From Bacteroides sp. (GTDB taxonomy: Bacteria; Bacteroidota; Bacteroidia; Bacteroidales; Bacteroidaceae), in the NCBI GenBank assembly GCA_030151885.1, contig JASLCG010000072.1, positions 1 to 52,552 of the forward strand: a DNA stretch of 52,552 bases, written 5' to 3'. Numbering within the stretch: the stretch's first letter is position 1; each line of letters opens with the position of its first letter. A program made the position numbers and the translations under genes. The notes below the pieces were generated by a model that was not told the DNA's origin, did not search any database, and worked only from the letters and a program-made list of their open reading frames with translations. Positions 34,249-43,242 of this stretch are shown piece after piece.

Positions 34249-36258
34249 TTATAACATTTCTTTAACTTGGTTGTATACATTTTGTGCAGTAAAGCCTAGC
34301 TTTTCGTCTAGCACTGTATAAGGTGCAGAGAAGCCAAATGAATTTAGACCAAATACTTTACCATTAGACCCAACTAATCCTTCTAAGTTAACAGGTAATC
34401 CTGCTGTAAGACCAAATATTTTAGCCCCTTTAGGAAGTATTGATTCTTGATATTCTGCTGTTTGAGATCTAAATAAACCTTCTGATGGAGCAGAAACAAT
34501 TCTAACTTTTACACCATCTTTACGAAGTAATTCAGCTCCGTCAACAAGAGTTGACACTTCCGAACCAGAAGCTACTAAAATAACATCAGGATTTTCTTCA
34601 GATCCAGCAACAATATATGCTCCCATCTTAGTAGCTGAATAATCAGTTCCAGTTGGAAGATTTTTAATGTTTTGGCGAGAGAAAATTAAACCAGTAGGAG
34701 TATTCGTATTTTCCATAGCTAACTTCCAAGCTTGAGTTGCTTCTTCGACATCTGCAGGACGTAATACTAGCATAGAATTTTGTCCTTGGTGATTTTGAAG
34801 TTTCTCCATAAGTCTGATTTGTGCTTCTTGCTCTACTGGCTCGTGAGTAGGTCCATCTTCACCAACACGGAATGCATCATGTGTCCAGATGAATTTAACA
34901 GGTTGTTGCATTAATGCCGCCATACGAATAGCAGGCTTCATATAATCAGAGAATACGAAGAATGTAGCACATGCAGCATAAACTCCTCCGTGAAGTGTCA
35001 TACCAATACATAGGCAAGCCATTGTAAGTTCAGAAACACCAGCTTGTAAGAAAGCACCCGAGAAATCATCTTTTTTGAAAGCATGTGTTTTCTTTAAGAA
35101 ACCATCAGTTTTATCTGAGTTTGAAAGGTCTGCTGATGAAACAATCATGTTTTCAACTTTTTCTGCTAATACTGAAAGAACAGTTGCAGATGCAGCTCTA
35201 GTAGCTGAGTTAGCTTTTTGCTCAATGCCTTCCCAGTTAATTTCTGGTAGTTTTCCAGAGAAGAAAGCTTTCTTCTTCTCAGCAAGTGCAGGGTTTGCTT
35301 TAGCCCATGCAGCTTCTGCTTCTAATTTTTTTGCTACAATGCCTTTTAATTCTTCAGCACGTTTAGCATATAGTTCTTTTACTTCAGGGAAAATAACAAA
35401 TGGATTTTTAGGGTCTCCATTTAAGTTTTCTATTGTTTTAGTATATGCATCACCACCTAGCGGAGAACCATGAGTAGAACAGTTAGCTTCATTGCTTGTT
35501 CCATCTGCTTTAAGGGCTCCTTTACCCATAACAGTTTTACCAATAATAATAACAGGTTGTCCTTTTACAGCTTGAGCTTCTTTTATTGAAGTTCTTATTT
35601 CCTCTGCATTGTTACCATTAATTGTGATGACTTTCCATCCCCAAGCTTCGTACTTCATAGCGACATTTTCACTTGTCACATCATCAGTATCTGTAGATAG
35701 TTGAACATCGTTAGAGTCATAGAACATAATAATATTGTCTAGGCCTAAGTGTCCAGCTATACGACCTGCACCTTGAGATATTTCTTCTTGAATACCACCG
35801 TCAGAAATATATATATATATATTCTGGTTCATGCAGTCTCCAAATCTAGCTTTTAAGAACTTAGCAGCAATAGCAGCACCAATACCAAATACATGACCTT
35901 GACCTAGTGGACCAGATGTGTTTTCGATTCCTCTTTTAACATCTAATTCAGGGTGTCCTGGAGTTGGACTATCCCATTGACGGAATTCTTTAAGTTCGTC
36001 TAGTGTAAATTTGCCAGTTAATGCTAATGTTGAGTATAGCATTGGTGACATGTGTCCTGGATCTAAGAAAAAGCGGTCTCTTCCATCCCAAGAAGGATTA
36101 GATGGATCGTACACTAAAAACTCTGAGAAAAGTACATTAATAAAATCAGCACCTCCCATTGCACCACCAGGGTGACCTGAATTTGCTTTTTCAACCATGG
36201 AAGCAGCTAATATTCTGATATTATCAGCTGCACGGTTCATCAGTTTATTGGTATTCAT
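34249..36258 (-). CDS. tkt: Transketolase
   Basis: It transfers two-carbon units between ketoses and aldoses in the pentose phosphate pathway. The 669-residue protein has the N-terminal GHPGGAMGGADF and GPLGQGHVFGIGAA blocks, the TPP motif SDGGIQEEISQGAGRIAGH with YDSND, the central EDGPTHEPVEQEAQIRLM and the C-terminal regulatory-like domain. The SDGGIQEE variant of the TPP motif is common in Bacteroidota. The -7 box at 36283-36290 gives a 25-nt leader. rpiB is co-transcribed. Confidence 0.96.
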   Translation of the reverse strand: MNTNKLMNRAADNIRILAASMVEKANSGHPGGAMGGADFINVLFSEFLVYDPSNPSWDGRDRFFLDPGHMSPMLYSTLALTGKFTLDELKEFRQWDSPTPGHPELDVKRGIENTSGPLGQGHVFGIGAAIAAKFLKARFGDCMNQNIYIYISDGGIQEEISQGAGRIAGHLGLDNIIMFYDSNDVQLSTDTDDVTSENVAMKYEAWGWKVITINGNNAEEIRTSIKEAQAVKGQPVIIIGKTVMGKGALKADGTSNEANCSTHGSPLGGDAYTKTIENLNGDPKNPFVIFPEVKELYAKRAEELKGIVAKKLEAEAAWAKANPALAEKKKAFFSGKLPEINWEGIEQKANSATRAASATVLSVLAEKVENMIVSSADLSNSDKTDGFLKKTHAFKKDDFSGAFLQAGVSELTMACLCIGMTLHGGVYAACATFFVFSDYMKPAIRMAALMQQPVKFIWTHDAFRVGEDGPTHEPVEQEAQIRLMEKLQNHQGQNSMLVLRPADVEEATQAWKLAMENTNTPTGLIFSRQNIKNLPTGTDYSATKMGAYIVAGSEENPDVILVASGSEVSTLVDGAELLRKDGVKVRIVSAPSEGLFRSQTAEYQESILPKGAKIFGLTAGLPVNLEGLVGSNGKVFGLNSFGFSAPYTVLDEKLGFTAQNVYNQVKEML

Positions 36259-36282
36259 ATTTAATATATTTTAGTTGTAAGA

Positions 36283-36290
36283 CAAAGATA
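36283..36290 (-). promoter_or_regulatory. -7 box for tkt-rpiB
   Basis: The minus strand reads TATCTTTG, an exact TAnnTTTG match. A GTTG at about 36312-36315 may serve as the -33 element. Confidence 0.55.
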
Positions 36291-36465
36291 AGTTTTTGTA
36301 TTTAACATTGCCAACTTTGTATAGTTTTTGATTTACTATCTAGAATAAGGATTTAGAGGGCTAAAAGTTTTAGTCTATGCCTTATTTATAGTTAATTTTT
36401 GCCTAAGTCTATGAAAATGTTTCGCTTATTGTGTATAAGTGTACTCAATAAGAATTTAATAGCAT

Positions 36466-36496
36466 AAAAAAAGAGGGACTATGTAGCCCCTCTTTT
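36466..36496 (-). terminator. Terminator of the gal operon
   Basis: AAAAGAGGG pairs with CCCTCTTTT over a 9-10-nt loop, with A/T runs outside. It ends the galM-MFS-galK transcript. Confidence 0.85.
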
Positions 36497-36511
36497 AAAT
36501 TGTATTTTTAT

Positions 36512-37666
36512 TTATGCTAGTTTTCTGGCACCATCAGATATGATAACTTCATATACTTTTGGTTCTTTGCCAAATTTCTCTTTGAATGCTTCTTTGGTAG
36601 TTTCAATAAAGTTGTCGTGCAAGTCATCTTTTACAAGATTAATTGTACAGCCACCAAAGCCACCACCCATAACACGTGATCCTGTTACGCCACACTTTTT
36701 AGCACAGTCATTTAAGTAGTCTAGCTCTTCACAGCTCACTTCATAAAGTTTGCTCATTCCATGATGAGTTTCGTACATTTTCTCTCCAACTGTTTCTAAG
36801 TCGTGTCTGCCTAATGCATCACATACGTCAAGAACTCTTTGAATCTCTTCAATTACATATTCAGCTCTCATATAATCTTCTGCAGAAACTTTATCTTTAG
36901 CTTCTTCTAGCATCTCTAAAGTAACATCTCTTAAGAACTCTACGTTAGGGTATTTTTTCTTAATTTCTGCCACTACATTTTCACAGCTTTCACGGCGTTT
37001 ATTGTATGCTGATGATGCTAATTCATGTTTTACTACAGAATCAAGAAGAACTAATTTATAGCCTTTAAGCTCAAATGGGAAGTACTCATACTCTAATGAT
37101 CTACAGTCAAGTCTGATTAGATGATCTTTTTTACCAAATACAGATGCAAATTGGTCCATAATACCACATTTTACACCTACATATTTATGCTCAGTTGCCT
37201 GACCTACTTTAGCTAGTTCAAATTTGTCTATTTTATTATCGCCAAAAAGATCATTCATAGCAAATGCGTATGTACTTTCTAAAGCTGCAGAAGATGACAT
37301 ACCAGCTCCCAAAGGAACATCTCCAGAGAAAGCAGTATCAAAACCTTTAACTTCTACACCTCTCTCCATCATTTCCATACATACACCATAAATGTATTTA
37401 GCCCATGATGCTTTAGGAGTATTATCTTTTTTAAGCTCAAACTCGGCACATTCGTTTAAGTCAATAGCAAAAGCTTTAACAACGTTAGTGCCATTAGGTC
37501 TGATTTCTGCTATCATACCTTTGTCAATAGCTCCTGGGAAAACGAATCCACCGTTATAATCAGTGTGTTCACCAATTAGATTTATACGACCAGGCGATGC
37601 ATATACAGAACCTTTTGTAGCTCCGAATTTTTCTTCAAAATGTTTTCTAACTTCTTCTGTTTTCAT
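36512..37666 (-). CDS. galK: Galactokinase
   Basis: GalK phosphorylates galactose to galactose 1-phosphate in the Leloir pathway. The 384-residue GHMP kinase has the galactokinase signature GRINLIGEHTDYNGG (26-40), the ATP loop PLGAGMSSSAALE (118-130) and the C-terminal GGGFGGCTI. It lies 21 nt after the MFS gene. galT and galE are not in the window. Confidence 0.96.
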   Translation of the reverse strand: MKTEEVRKHFEEKFGATKGSVYASPGRINLIGEHTDYNGGFVFPGAIDKGMIAEIRPNGTNVVKAFAIDLNECAEFELKKDNTPKASWAKYIYGVCMEMMERGVEVKGFDTAFSGDVPLGAGMSSSAALESTYAFAMNDLFGDNKIDKFELAKVGQATEHKYVGVKCGIMDQFASVFGKKDHLIRLDCRSLEYEYFPFELKGYKLVLLDSVVKHELASSAYNKRRESCENVVAEIKKKYPNVEFLRDVTLEMLEEAKDKVSAEDYMRAEYVIEEIQRVLDVCDALGRHDLETVGEKMYETHHGMSKLYEVSCEELDYLNDCAKKCGVTGSRVMGGGFGGCTINLVKDDLHDNFIETTKEAFKEKFGKEPKVYEVIISDGARKLA

Positions 37667-37687
37667 AATATGTAATCTAAAATAAGT

Positions 37688-38971
37688 TTACTCTGCTGAT
37701 TGTGTTACTTTATGCCCTTTTAAAGCATAATAGATTAGGTAAATTTCTGCAACCACTACAATGCTCCAAGTCCAAGTCCAACTTCCAGCTGCGTCAGCTG
37801 CAATACCTTGGATAAATGGTAATGCTGCACCACCAAATACACCCATCATTAAAGCACCAGATCCTTTTGATGTATACTTACCTAGACCTTCAATAGCTAA
37901 AGCAAAGATAGCTGGCCACATAATAGAGTGGAACAACCCAACACCTACTAAGAACCAAGGATTGTTTGTAACAATAGTTAGACATACTAAAACAGTAGCT
38001 ATAACAGATGTAAATAACAATTGAGTTTGTGCTGATATCTTATTGATAAAGCTACCACAAAGACGACCAACAAGCATACCACCCCAATAAAGTGATGCTA
38101 GTTGTGCTGCCGCAGACATTGTAAATAGAGTTTCTCCATTAGCTCCTTTTAATGAGATTGCATATAGGTTAATATTAGCACCAACAGCAACTTCAACTCC
38201 TACGTAGAAGAAAATAGCAACTACGCCCAGTGCAAGATGTTTGAATGACCAAACACTTTTAGGAAGAACCTCATCTTTTGTAGCTGAGCTTCCAGCAATA
38301 TCTGGTAAGTTTAACTTGTTTAGTACAATAGTTAAAACAAGTACAATAGCCATTAAAATGAAGAAAGGAATAAAGATTGAATCAATACTAATCTCTTCAG
38401 CTGGTTTGTTTTGGAATATTAATGACGCTACGATAAGTGGTCCTATTGTTGTCATTGTTGAGTTACCTGCTCCAGCAATAGATTGACGTTGTACGCCTGT
38501 TGTTCCTGGAACATCACAAGCTACAAGATATGGATTAATTGCAGCTTGTAGGTAAGTCATAGCTGTACCAGCTACGAAAGAGCCAACAATAAAGACAAGA
38601 TATGCGTGTGGAATCATTACACCTTCTTTTAATGCAAAGAAAGTAGGATTGCTATCAAACATAAATGCAGCTGCTTGGAAAATAGCAAACCCACATAGTA
38701 AGATGATAAGTCCTCTTGAAAGAGTCCCTCTATAACCATGTTTATCAATAGTCTTAGCACTTAAATTACCCATTACAAGGTATGCTAAGAAAAAGGTAAA
38801 GTTGATTAATGTAGCAAATGTGTTCTTTAAGTCACCAGCACCTTTCAAAAAGGCTGCCTGCATAGGACTTTGAAACTGTTGATTAATATTTGTTATTAAT
38901 CCAACCAGTGACATTAGGATAACCATTGTAATAAATGGTCCAAGATAATTTTGTTTACTTGTTGAAGTCAT
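37688..38971 (-). CDS. Sugar MFS transporter (FucP/GluP-like)
   Basis: This 427-residue major facilitator protein has about twelve membrane segments. The first loop region TNINQQFQSPMQAAFLKG, the DKHGYRGTLSRG motif between TM2 and TM3 and the ALFAIEGLGKYTSKGSGALMMGV region (by position, AIEGLGKYTSKGSGALMM) resemble glucose/galactose-proton symporters of the FucP group. Its place between galM and galK makes galactose (or glucose) the likely substrate. Confidence 0.9.
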   Translation of the reverse strand: MTSTSKQNYLGPFITMVILMSLVGLITNINQQFQSPMQAAFLKGAGDLKNTFATLINFTFFLAYLVMGNLSAKTIDKHGYRGTLSRGLIILLCGFAIFQAAAFMFDSNPTFFALKEGVMIPHAYLVFIVGSFVAGTAMTYLQAAINPYLVACDVPGTTGVQRQSIAGAGNSTMTTIGPLIVASLIFQNKPAEEISIDSIFIPFFILMAIVLVLTIVLNKLNLPDIAGSSATKDEVLPKSVWSFKHLALGVVAIFFYVGVEVAVGANINLYAISLKGANGETLFTMSAAAQLASLYWGGMLVGRLCGSFINKISAQTQLLFTSVIATVLVCLTIVTNNPWFLVGVGLFHSIMWPAIFALAIEGLGKYTSKGSGALMMGVFGGAALPFIQGIAADAAGSWTWTWSIVVVAEIYLIYYALKGHKVTQSAE

Positions 38972-39008
38972 GATTAAGTTGATTAGTTATATTTATTATA
39001 ATATTATA

Positions 39009-40100
39009 TTATATTGAAAATTCATAAATTGTTGTTTGCTCGTACTTTTCGCCAGGATTAAGTTGTGCTGATGGAAAGTATGGGCGATTAGGTGTATCTG
39101 GAAATTTTTGAGCTTCAAAACATAAAGCACTTCTAGCAGGGAATGTTGCTCCATGTGCACCTTTAAAACCTCCTAGCCAATTTCCTGTATAGAACTGTAC
39201 GCCTGGTTCTGTAGTCTTAACTGTCAACTTTCTACCCGATTTAGGATCATAGCAAGTAGCTGCTTCTGTTAATTTATTAGCCTCTTTTTTATTTAAAACA
39301 TAACAGTGGTCATAGCCTGCACCATATTTTAGCTGATCATAATCTGCTTCTATTCTTTCACCAACAGTATGGGGTGTTCTAAAATCCATCGGAGTTCCTT
39401 CTGTTTTTAGAATTTCGCCTGTTGGAATAGAAACGTTATCCATCGGAGTAAAATAATCAGCATTAATAGTTACTATATTATCTTCAATAGATGAAGTTGG
39501 ATTTGCTATTCCTGCTAAATTAAAAAATGCGTGGTTGGTTAAGTTAACAACTGTTGTTTTGTCAGTAGATGCTGCATAATAAATATTAAGAGCATTTTTA
39601 TCGTTGTCTAGTTGGTAAGTAATTGTAGTTGAAAGGTTACCAGGGTATCCCTCTTCTCCGTCTTTAGAAATGTAGGTTAGTTTTAAGGTTCTATTATCTA
39701 TCTGCTCTGCATCCCAAACTCTAGCGTGAAAACCAGAAGGGCCACCATGAAGGGCGTTAGGGCCATTGTTAATAGCAAGATTGTATTCTTTATTTTGTAA
39801 GTAAAACTTACCTTTTGCTATTCGATTAGCATATCTGCCTACTGCTGTGTTTAAAAATGGTTCAGGACAAGCTAGAATATCTTCCAGACTACTGTGTCCT
39901 AAAATTACATTTTGAAACTTGTTGTTTTTGTCAGGAACCATAATTGAAAGTAGTGTGCAACCGTAATTGGTAACTGCCACTTCCATTCCTAATTGGTTGT
40001 TTAAGAAAAACAAATCAGTGTTTTTCCCATCAATAACCTTCTGAAAATCTTTTTTATTAAGTTGGGATAGATTTTTTAAACCAGTACAAGTGTTTTCCAT
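39009..40100 (-). CDS. galM: Aldose 1-epimerase (mutarotase)
   Basis: GalM interconverts the alpha and beta anomers of galactose before phosphorylation. The 363-residue protein has GRYANRIAKGKF, LHGGPSGFHARVWDA, the catalytic His in NLTNHAFFNLAG, and the catalytic Glu in the CFEAQKFPDTPNRP segment. It has no signal peptide, unlike some Bacteroidota homologues, so it is cytoplasmic. It is the first gene of the operon, with a -7 box at 40159-40166. Confidence 0.95.
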   Translation of the reverse strand: MENTCTGLKNLSQLNKKDFQKVIDGKNTDLFFLNNQLGMEVAVTNYGCTLLSIMVPDKNNKFQNVILGHSSLEDILACPEPFLNTAVGRYANRIAKGKFYLQNKEYNLAINNGPNALHGGPSGFHARVWDAEQIDNRTLKLTYISKDGEEGYPGNLSTTITYQLDNDKNALNIYYAASTDKTTVVNLTNHAFFNLAGIANPTSSIEDNIVTINADYFTPMDNVSIPTGEILKTEGTPMDFRTPHTVGERIEADYDQLKYGAGYDHCYVLNKKEANKLTEAATCYDPKSGRKLTVKTTEPGVQFYTGNWLGGFKGAHGATFPARSALCFEAQKFPDTPNRPYFPSAQLNPGEKYEQTTIYEFSI

Positions 40101-40158
40101 GGAACTACAATTTTAATCATAAAATTCATGCAAATAAAGATAAATTAAAGTGGACTCG

Positions 40159-40166
40159 CAAATATA
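40159..40166 (-). promoter_or_regulatory. -7 box for galM-MFS-galK
   Basis: The minus strand reads TATATTTG, an exact TAnnTTTG match, about 59 nt before the galM ATG. Confidence 0.5.
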
Positions 40167-40292
40167 TTTATCTAAATAAATGTTCTTTAAATGGTATAAT
40201 TATTAAAAAATATTTGTAATGATGGGATTTTAATTTGCTAAATTTTAATTTATTTTTATGATATGCTTAGCCTTATTTCTGTACTTTTTTAC

Positions 40293-40300
40293 TAAGTTTG
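40293..40300 (+). promoter_or_regulatory. -7 box for manA
   Basis: TAAGTTTG matches TAnnTTTG exactly, 46 nt before the manA ATG. Confidence 0.5.
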
Positions 40301-40346
40301 TGAGGTATTAAAATAATAAAAATCAATATTAAAATTACTTAGGAAA

Positions 40347-41318
40347 ATGTATCCGTTTAAATTCGAACCTCTTTTAAAACAAACACTTTGGGGTGGTGAT
40401 AAAATCATACCTTACAAGCACTTAAATGACAAAGTTGAAAGAGTAGGTGAAAGTTGGGAAATATCAGGTGTAGAGAATAGCGAATCAGTTGTAGCTGAAG
40501 GACCTGATAAAGGCTTAACATTAACTCAACTAGTTCGTAGACATAGAGAAGAACTTGTCGGAGAAGATAATTATAGAAACTTTGGAGAGAAATTTCCACT
40601 TCTAATAAAGTTCATTGATGCTAAGCAAGATTTATCTATTCAAGTACACCCTACAGATGAGTTAGCTAAGAAACGCCATAACTCTTTTGGTAAAACAGAA
40701 ATGTGGTACGTAATTGATGCTGATAAAGGAGCAAAGTTAAGATCAGGATTCTCTAAAGAATTAGATCCAAAAGAATATAAAGAAATGGTAAGAGATAATA
40801 CCATTACTGATGCACTACAAGAGTACGAAATTAAGGCTGGAGATGTTTTCTTTTTACCTGCTGGAAGAGTACATAGTATAGGTGCAGGTTCTTTTATTGC
40901 AGAGATTCAGCAAACGTCTGATATAACATACCGAATATACGATTTCAATAGAAAAGATGCTAATGGCCAAACTAGAGAATTGCATACAGATTTGGCTAAA
41001 GATGCGATTGATTATGAAGTATTGAATGATTATAGAACAGCTTATGATTGTGTTAAAGATGAACCTGTAGAACTAGTAGCATGTCCATACTTTACAACTT
41101 CACTATATGACTTAACAGAAGAGGTTACTTGCGATTATGCAGAGCTAGATTCGTTTGTTATTTACATATGTGTAGAAGGAAGTTGCGCTATTAAAGACAA
41201 CGAAGGTAATGAGTTGACTTTGAATGCAGGTGAAACAATTTTGTTGCCAGCAATAACAGAAGAGGTTACTATTATACCAAACCAAGAAGGTGTGAAAATA
41301 ATTGAAACGTACGTTTAA
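40347..41318 (+). CDS. manA: Mannose-6-phosphate isomerase, class I
   Basis: It interconverts mannose 6-phosphate and fructose 6-phosphate, a zinc-dependent cupin enzyme. The 323-residue protein starts YPFKFEPLLKQTLWGGDKI and has LSIQVHPTDELAKKRH (zinc ligands), GKTEMWYVIDAD and LPAGRVHSIGAGSF. The C-terminal cupin half is CAIKDNEGNELTLNAGETILLPA. It is divergent from galM, with its own -7 box. Confidence 0.95.
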   Translation: MYPFKFEPLLKQTLWGGDKIIPYKHLNDKVERVGESWEISGVENSESVVAEGPDKGLTLTQLVRRHREELVGEDNYRNFGEKFPLLIKFIDAKQDLSIQVHPTDELAKKRHNSFGKTEMWYVIDADKGAKLRSGFSKELDPKEYKEMVRDNTITDALQEYEIKAGDVFFLPAGRVHSIGAGSFIAEIQQTSDITYRIYDFNRKDANGQTRELHTDLAKDAIDYEVLNDYRTAYDCVKDEPVELVACPYFTTSLYDLTEEVTCDYAELDSFVIYICVEGSCAIKDNEGNELTLNAGETILLPAITEEVTIIPNQEGVKIIETYV

Positions 41319-41342
41319 TTCGTATGGTTTAAAATATGTATA

Positions 41343-41374
41343 AAAAAGGCGATAAGAATTCTTATCGCCTTTTT
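41343..41374. terminator. Shared bidirectional terminator (perfect palindrome)
   Basis: A perfect 32-bp palindrome, AAAAAGGCGATAAGAA plus its complement, lies between manA and the converging 41397 gene. It can end both transcripts. Confidence 0.9.
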
Positions 41375-41396
41375 ATGTTTAGATTATAATATTTAC

Positions 41397-41666
41397 TTAT
41401 CTTTTTTTACTAAAGAGTCTTCCTATCTTTCTAAAAGCTCTGACACCCATAATGATAGTGTCAACAGCAGCCATCCCTATATTAAAAGAATTCATTATAG
41501 GATTACTACCCTCAGCTCTAGTAAAAGGGGCTACTATTTTATCAAATCTACCCGACAATAAATCTTGCTGTTCTCTAACCTCTTTAAGAACCTCTTGTTT
41601 GTGCTCTCTAAGATCTTGAAGCTTTATTGGGTAATTGTTCTGTATTTTATATTGAATTTTATTCAT
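41397..41666 (-). CDS. Hypothetical protein in a YtxH/holin-like operon
   Basis: This 89-residue protein is charged and helical at the N-terminus (YPIKLQDLREHKQEVLKEV), with a middle hydrophobic stretch around NSFNIGMAAVDTIIMGVRAF and a basic C-terminus GRLFSKKR. It resembles YqjK-type proteins by position, since it follows a YqjE-like holin-family gene and a YtxH gene. No function is known. Confidence 0.78.
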   Translation of the reverse strand: MNKIQYKIQNNYPIKLQDLREHKQEVLKEVREQQDLLSGRFDKIVAPFTRAEGSNPIMNSFNIGMAAVDTIIMGVRAFRKIGRLFSKKR

Positions 41667-41668
41667 GC

Positions 41669-42031
41669 TTATAAGTTGGAATCGTTTAAGAAAAGTTTAG
41701 CTAAGAAATTAACCATTGGGTTAATGATAAGCTTTTTCCTAATCAAATAGATTAATAAGATAAGTACAAGAAGTACTCCACCCATTATTGTTAAACTGAC
41801 TCCTAATCCTCCAACATACTGAGCCATATAATAGGCTAGAGCAAAAGAAAAATAGAGTAAAGCTATTGTGCCGATTAGTATAAATACCATGCCCATGACT
41901 AATATTGAAATTAACACAGATAACTTTTCTGTTAATTCAATTTTAGTATACTCTTTTTGGAGTTCTAAATACTTTTTAACCTCAGCTATAAGGTCTTTAA
42001 AGCTATCTATATTTTCTTTTTTTAAAAACAT
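41669..42031 (-). CDS. Phage-holin-superfamily membrane protein (YqjE-like)
   Basis: This 120-residue protein has an N-terminal amphipathic region (KDLIAEVKKYLELQKEYTK) and two membrane helices (about 45-72 and 78-102). The layout matches the Holin-X/YqjE family, which despite its name is chromosomal and not linked to phage here. It starts 55 nt after the YtxH gene and ends 2 nt before the 41397 gene. A role in envelope stress is suspected from analogy to the enterobacterial yqjD-yqjE-yqjK cluster. Confidence 0.83.
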   Translation of the reverse strand: MFLKKENIDSFKDLIAEVKKYLELQKEYTKIELTEKLSVLISILVMGMVFILIGTIALLYFSFALAYYMAQYVGGLGVSLTIMGGVLLVLILLIYLIRKKLIINPMVNFLAKLFLNDSNL

Positions 42032-42086
42032 TTACAGACTTCTTTTGATTTGATAATAAGATTCTCTTTAGTAAACAAAGAAGAAC

Positions 42087-42296
42087 TTACTCTTCTGTAA
42101 TGTTTTTAATCTCAGCAGAAATTTCATTAACTAAATCTTGCATGTCATCTCCAGGAAGATTAATTCCTCTTTTTCTAAGAGCCTCAGCTATCTTTTGACG
42201 ACTTTTCTCACCTTTTTCAGGAGCAAATAATACACCTAGTGCACCACCTACAACAGCACCACCAACAAAGGCTGCTAAAATACTTAATGATCTCAT
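42087..42296 (-). CDS. YtxH domain protein
   Basis: This 69-residue protein begins with a Gly/Ala-rich hydrophobic segment (AAFVGGAVVGGALGVLFAPEKG, in two parts) followed by KSRQKIAEALRKRG, the usual YtxH/gas-vesicle-like layout. It is small, membrane-anchored and probably stress-related. It heads the three-gene operon with a -7 box at 42392-42399. Confidence 0.88.
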   Translation of the reverse strand: MRSLSILAAFVGGAVVGGALGVLFAPEKGEKSRQKIAEALRKRGINLPGDDMQDLVNEISAEIKNITEE

Positions 42297-42391
42297 AATT
42301 GTTTATTTTAAATAAGTTTATTACTAGTAAATTAAACGTTCTATAATATTAATTGTTTGAGTAAATATGCGAAAAAAATATGAATTAATCC

Positions 42392-42399
42392 CAAAAGTA
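42392..42399 (-). promoter_or_regulatory. -7 box for the YtxH operon
   Basis: The minus strand reads TACTTTTG, an exact TAnnTTTG match, about 96 nt before the YtxH ATG. Confidence 0.45.
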
Positions 42400-42482
42400 G
42401 ATCATATAATATTAGACAGGTGGTATTTATTTCGCAAATAAAGATCAAACTAGTTACATATGTAGGCTATAAATGTTATTAT

Positions 42483-42517
42483 AGTAATTTAAGTTACTTT
42501 TTTAGTAACATTTTTTT
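42483..42517 (+). promoter_or_regulatory. Attenuator-like alternative stems upstream of the SPOR gene
   Basis: Segment AGTAA (42483-42487) can pair with TTACT inside GTTACT (42493-42498), which can alternatively pair with AGTAAC (42504-42509). The last is followed by ATTTTTTT. This 1-2-3 arrangement resembles a terminator with a competing stem. Confidence 0.35.
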
Positions 42518-42640
42518 GAAAGAACAATTTATTTATATTATTTTGTTCTTTATATACGCAAGGTAGGACCTTTAAATTAAAGATTATAGCCACGTATATT
42601 TATGGATTTTATCTAAAATGTAAATTGTAAAAGAAGAATT

Positions 42641-43144
42641 ATGAAAAAATTATTCATGTTCGGTTTTAGTGCATTGCTTATGTTTGCATTTACTGCATGT
42701 AAATCTAGCGAGAGTGCATATAAAAAAGCTTACGAACAAGCTAAGCAACAAGAAGTTGTAGTTGAGGAAGTTGAATATGTTGCACCTGCTCCTGTAGTAA
42801 GAGTTACTCCTGCTCCAAAACCACAACCAAAACCAGTACATGATTCATCAGTTCGTGAAGAGAAAGTAACAGTTGTTTCTCCAGGAGCTAATAATCTAAG
42901 AAACTATAGCGTTATTGCTGGTAGCTTTGGTGTAAAATCAAACGCTAACAACTTGAAACGTGTATTGGATGGAGAAGGATACGATGCAATGGTTGTTTAT
43001 AACGCAGAAAACAACATGTATCGTGTAGTAGTTTCTACTTTTGATGATAAAGACTCTGCTCAAAGAGCTAGAGATTCTTTCAAAAGAAGATACCCAAATC
43101 GTAAAGACTTCCAAGGTGCTTGGTTGCTTTACAGATTGTATTAA
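42641..43144 (+). CDS. SPOR-domain lipoprotein
   Basis: This 167-residue lipoprotein has a signal peptide with lipobox FTAC (Cys20), a charged/Gln-rich linker, a Pro-rich segment (PAPVVRVTPAPKPQPKPV) and a C-terminal SPOR domain (about 93-167, YSVIAGSFGVKSNANNL and YRVVVSTFDDKDSAQRA). SPOR domains bind glycan strands lacking stem peptides at the division septum, so a role at the septum is likely. It is followed by a terminator and is a separate unit from cysQ. Confidence 0.9.
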   Translation: MKKLFMFGFSALLMFAFTACKSSESAYKKAYEQAKQQEVVVEEVEYVAPAPVVRVTPAPKPQPKPVHDSSVREEKVTVVSPGANNLRNYSVIAGSFGVKSNANNLKRVLDGEGYDAMVVYNAENNMYRVVVSTFDDKDSAQRARDSFKRRYPNRKDFQGAWLLYRLY

Positions 43145-43155
43145 TACATAATATA

Positions 43156-43201
43156 TAAGATAGGGCGAATGACATCAGCGTTGTTGGCCCTATCTTATTT
43201 T
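43156..43201 (+). terminator. Terminator of the SPOR gene
   Basis: TAAGATAGGGC pairs exactly with GCCCTATCTTA (11 bp) across a 20-nt loop, then TTTTAAT. Confidence 0.78.
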
Positions 43202-43242
43202 AATCCACTTTGTTTAGTTGGATTAATTAATGTTTATACTGA

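Larger units (their letters stand above)
42297..42640. other. Divergent intergenic region with stem-loops
   Basis: It contains the minus-strand -7 box for the YtxH operon, a pair of mutually exclusive stems (42483-42517), a second stem (AAAGAACAA 42519-42527 with TTGTTCTTT 42543-42551) and no convincing ORF. No strong plus-strand promoter was found, so the SPOR gene's start site is unknown. Confidence 0.6.

Noticed and set aside
35800..35825. Slippery run of AT dinucleotides inside tkt
   Set aside because: It encodes in-frame Ile-Tyr residues in the TPP motif region and the reading frame is intact.
36291..36465. Small RNA in the tkt-galK gap
   Set aside because: There is a weak stem around CTAAAAGTTTTAG but no promoter-like box or terminator that would define a transcript.
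41669..42031. Prophage holin
   Set aside because: The holin-superfamily protein lies in a YtxH operon with no lysin, tail or integrase genes nearby.
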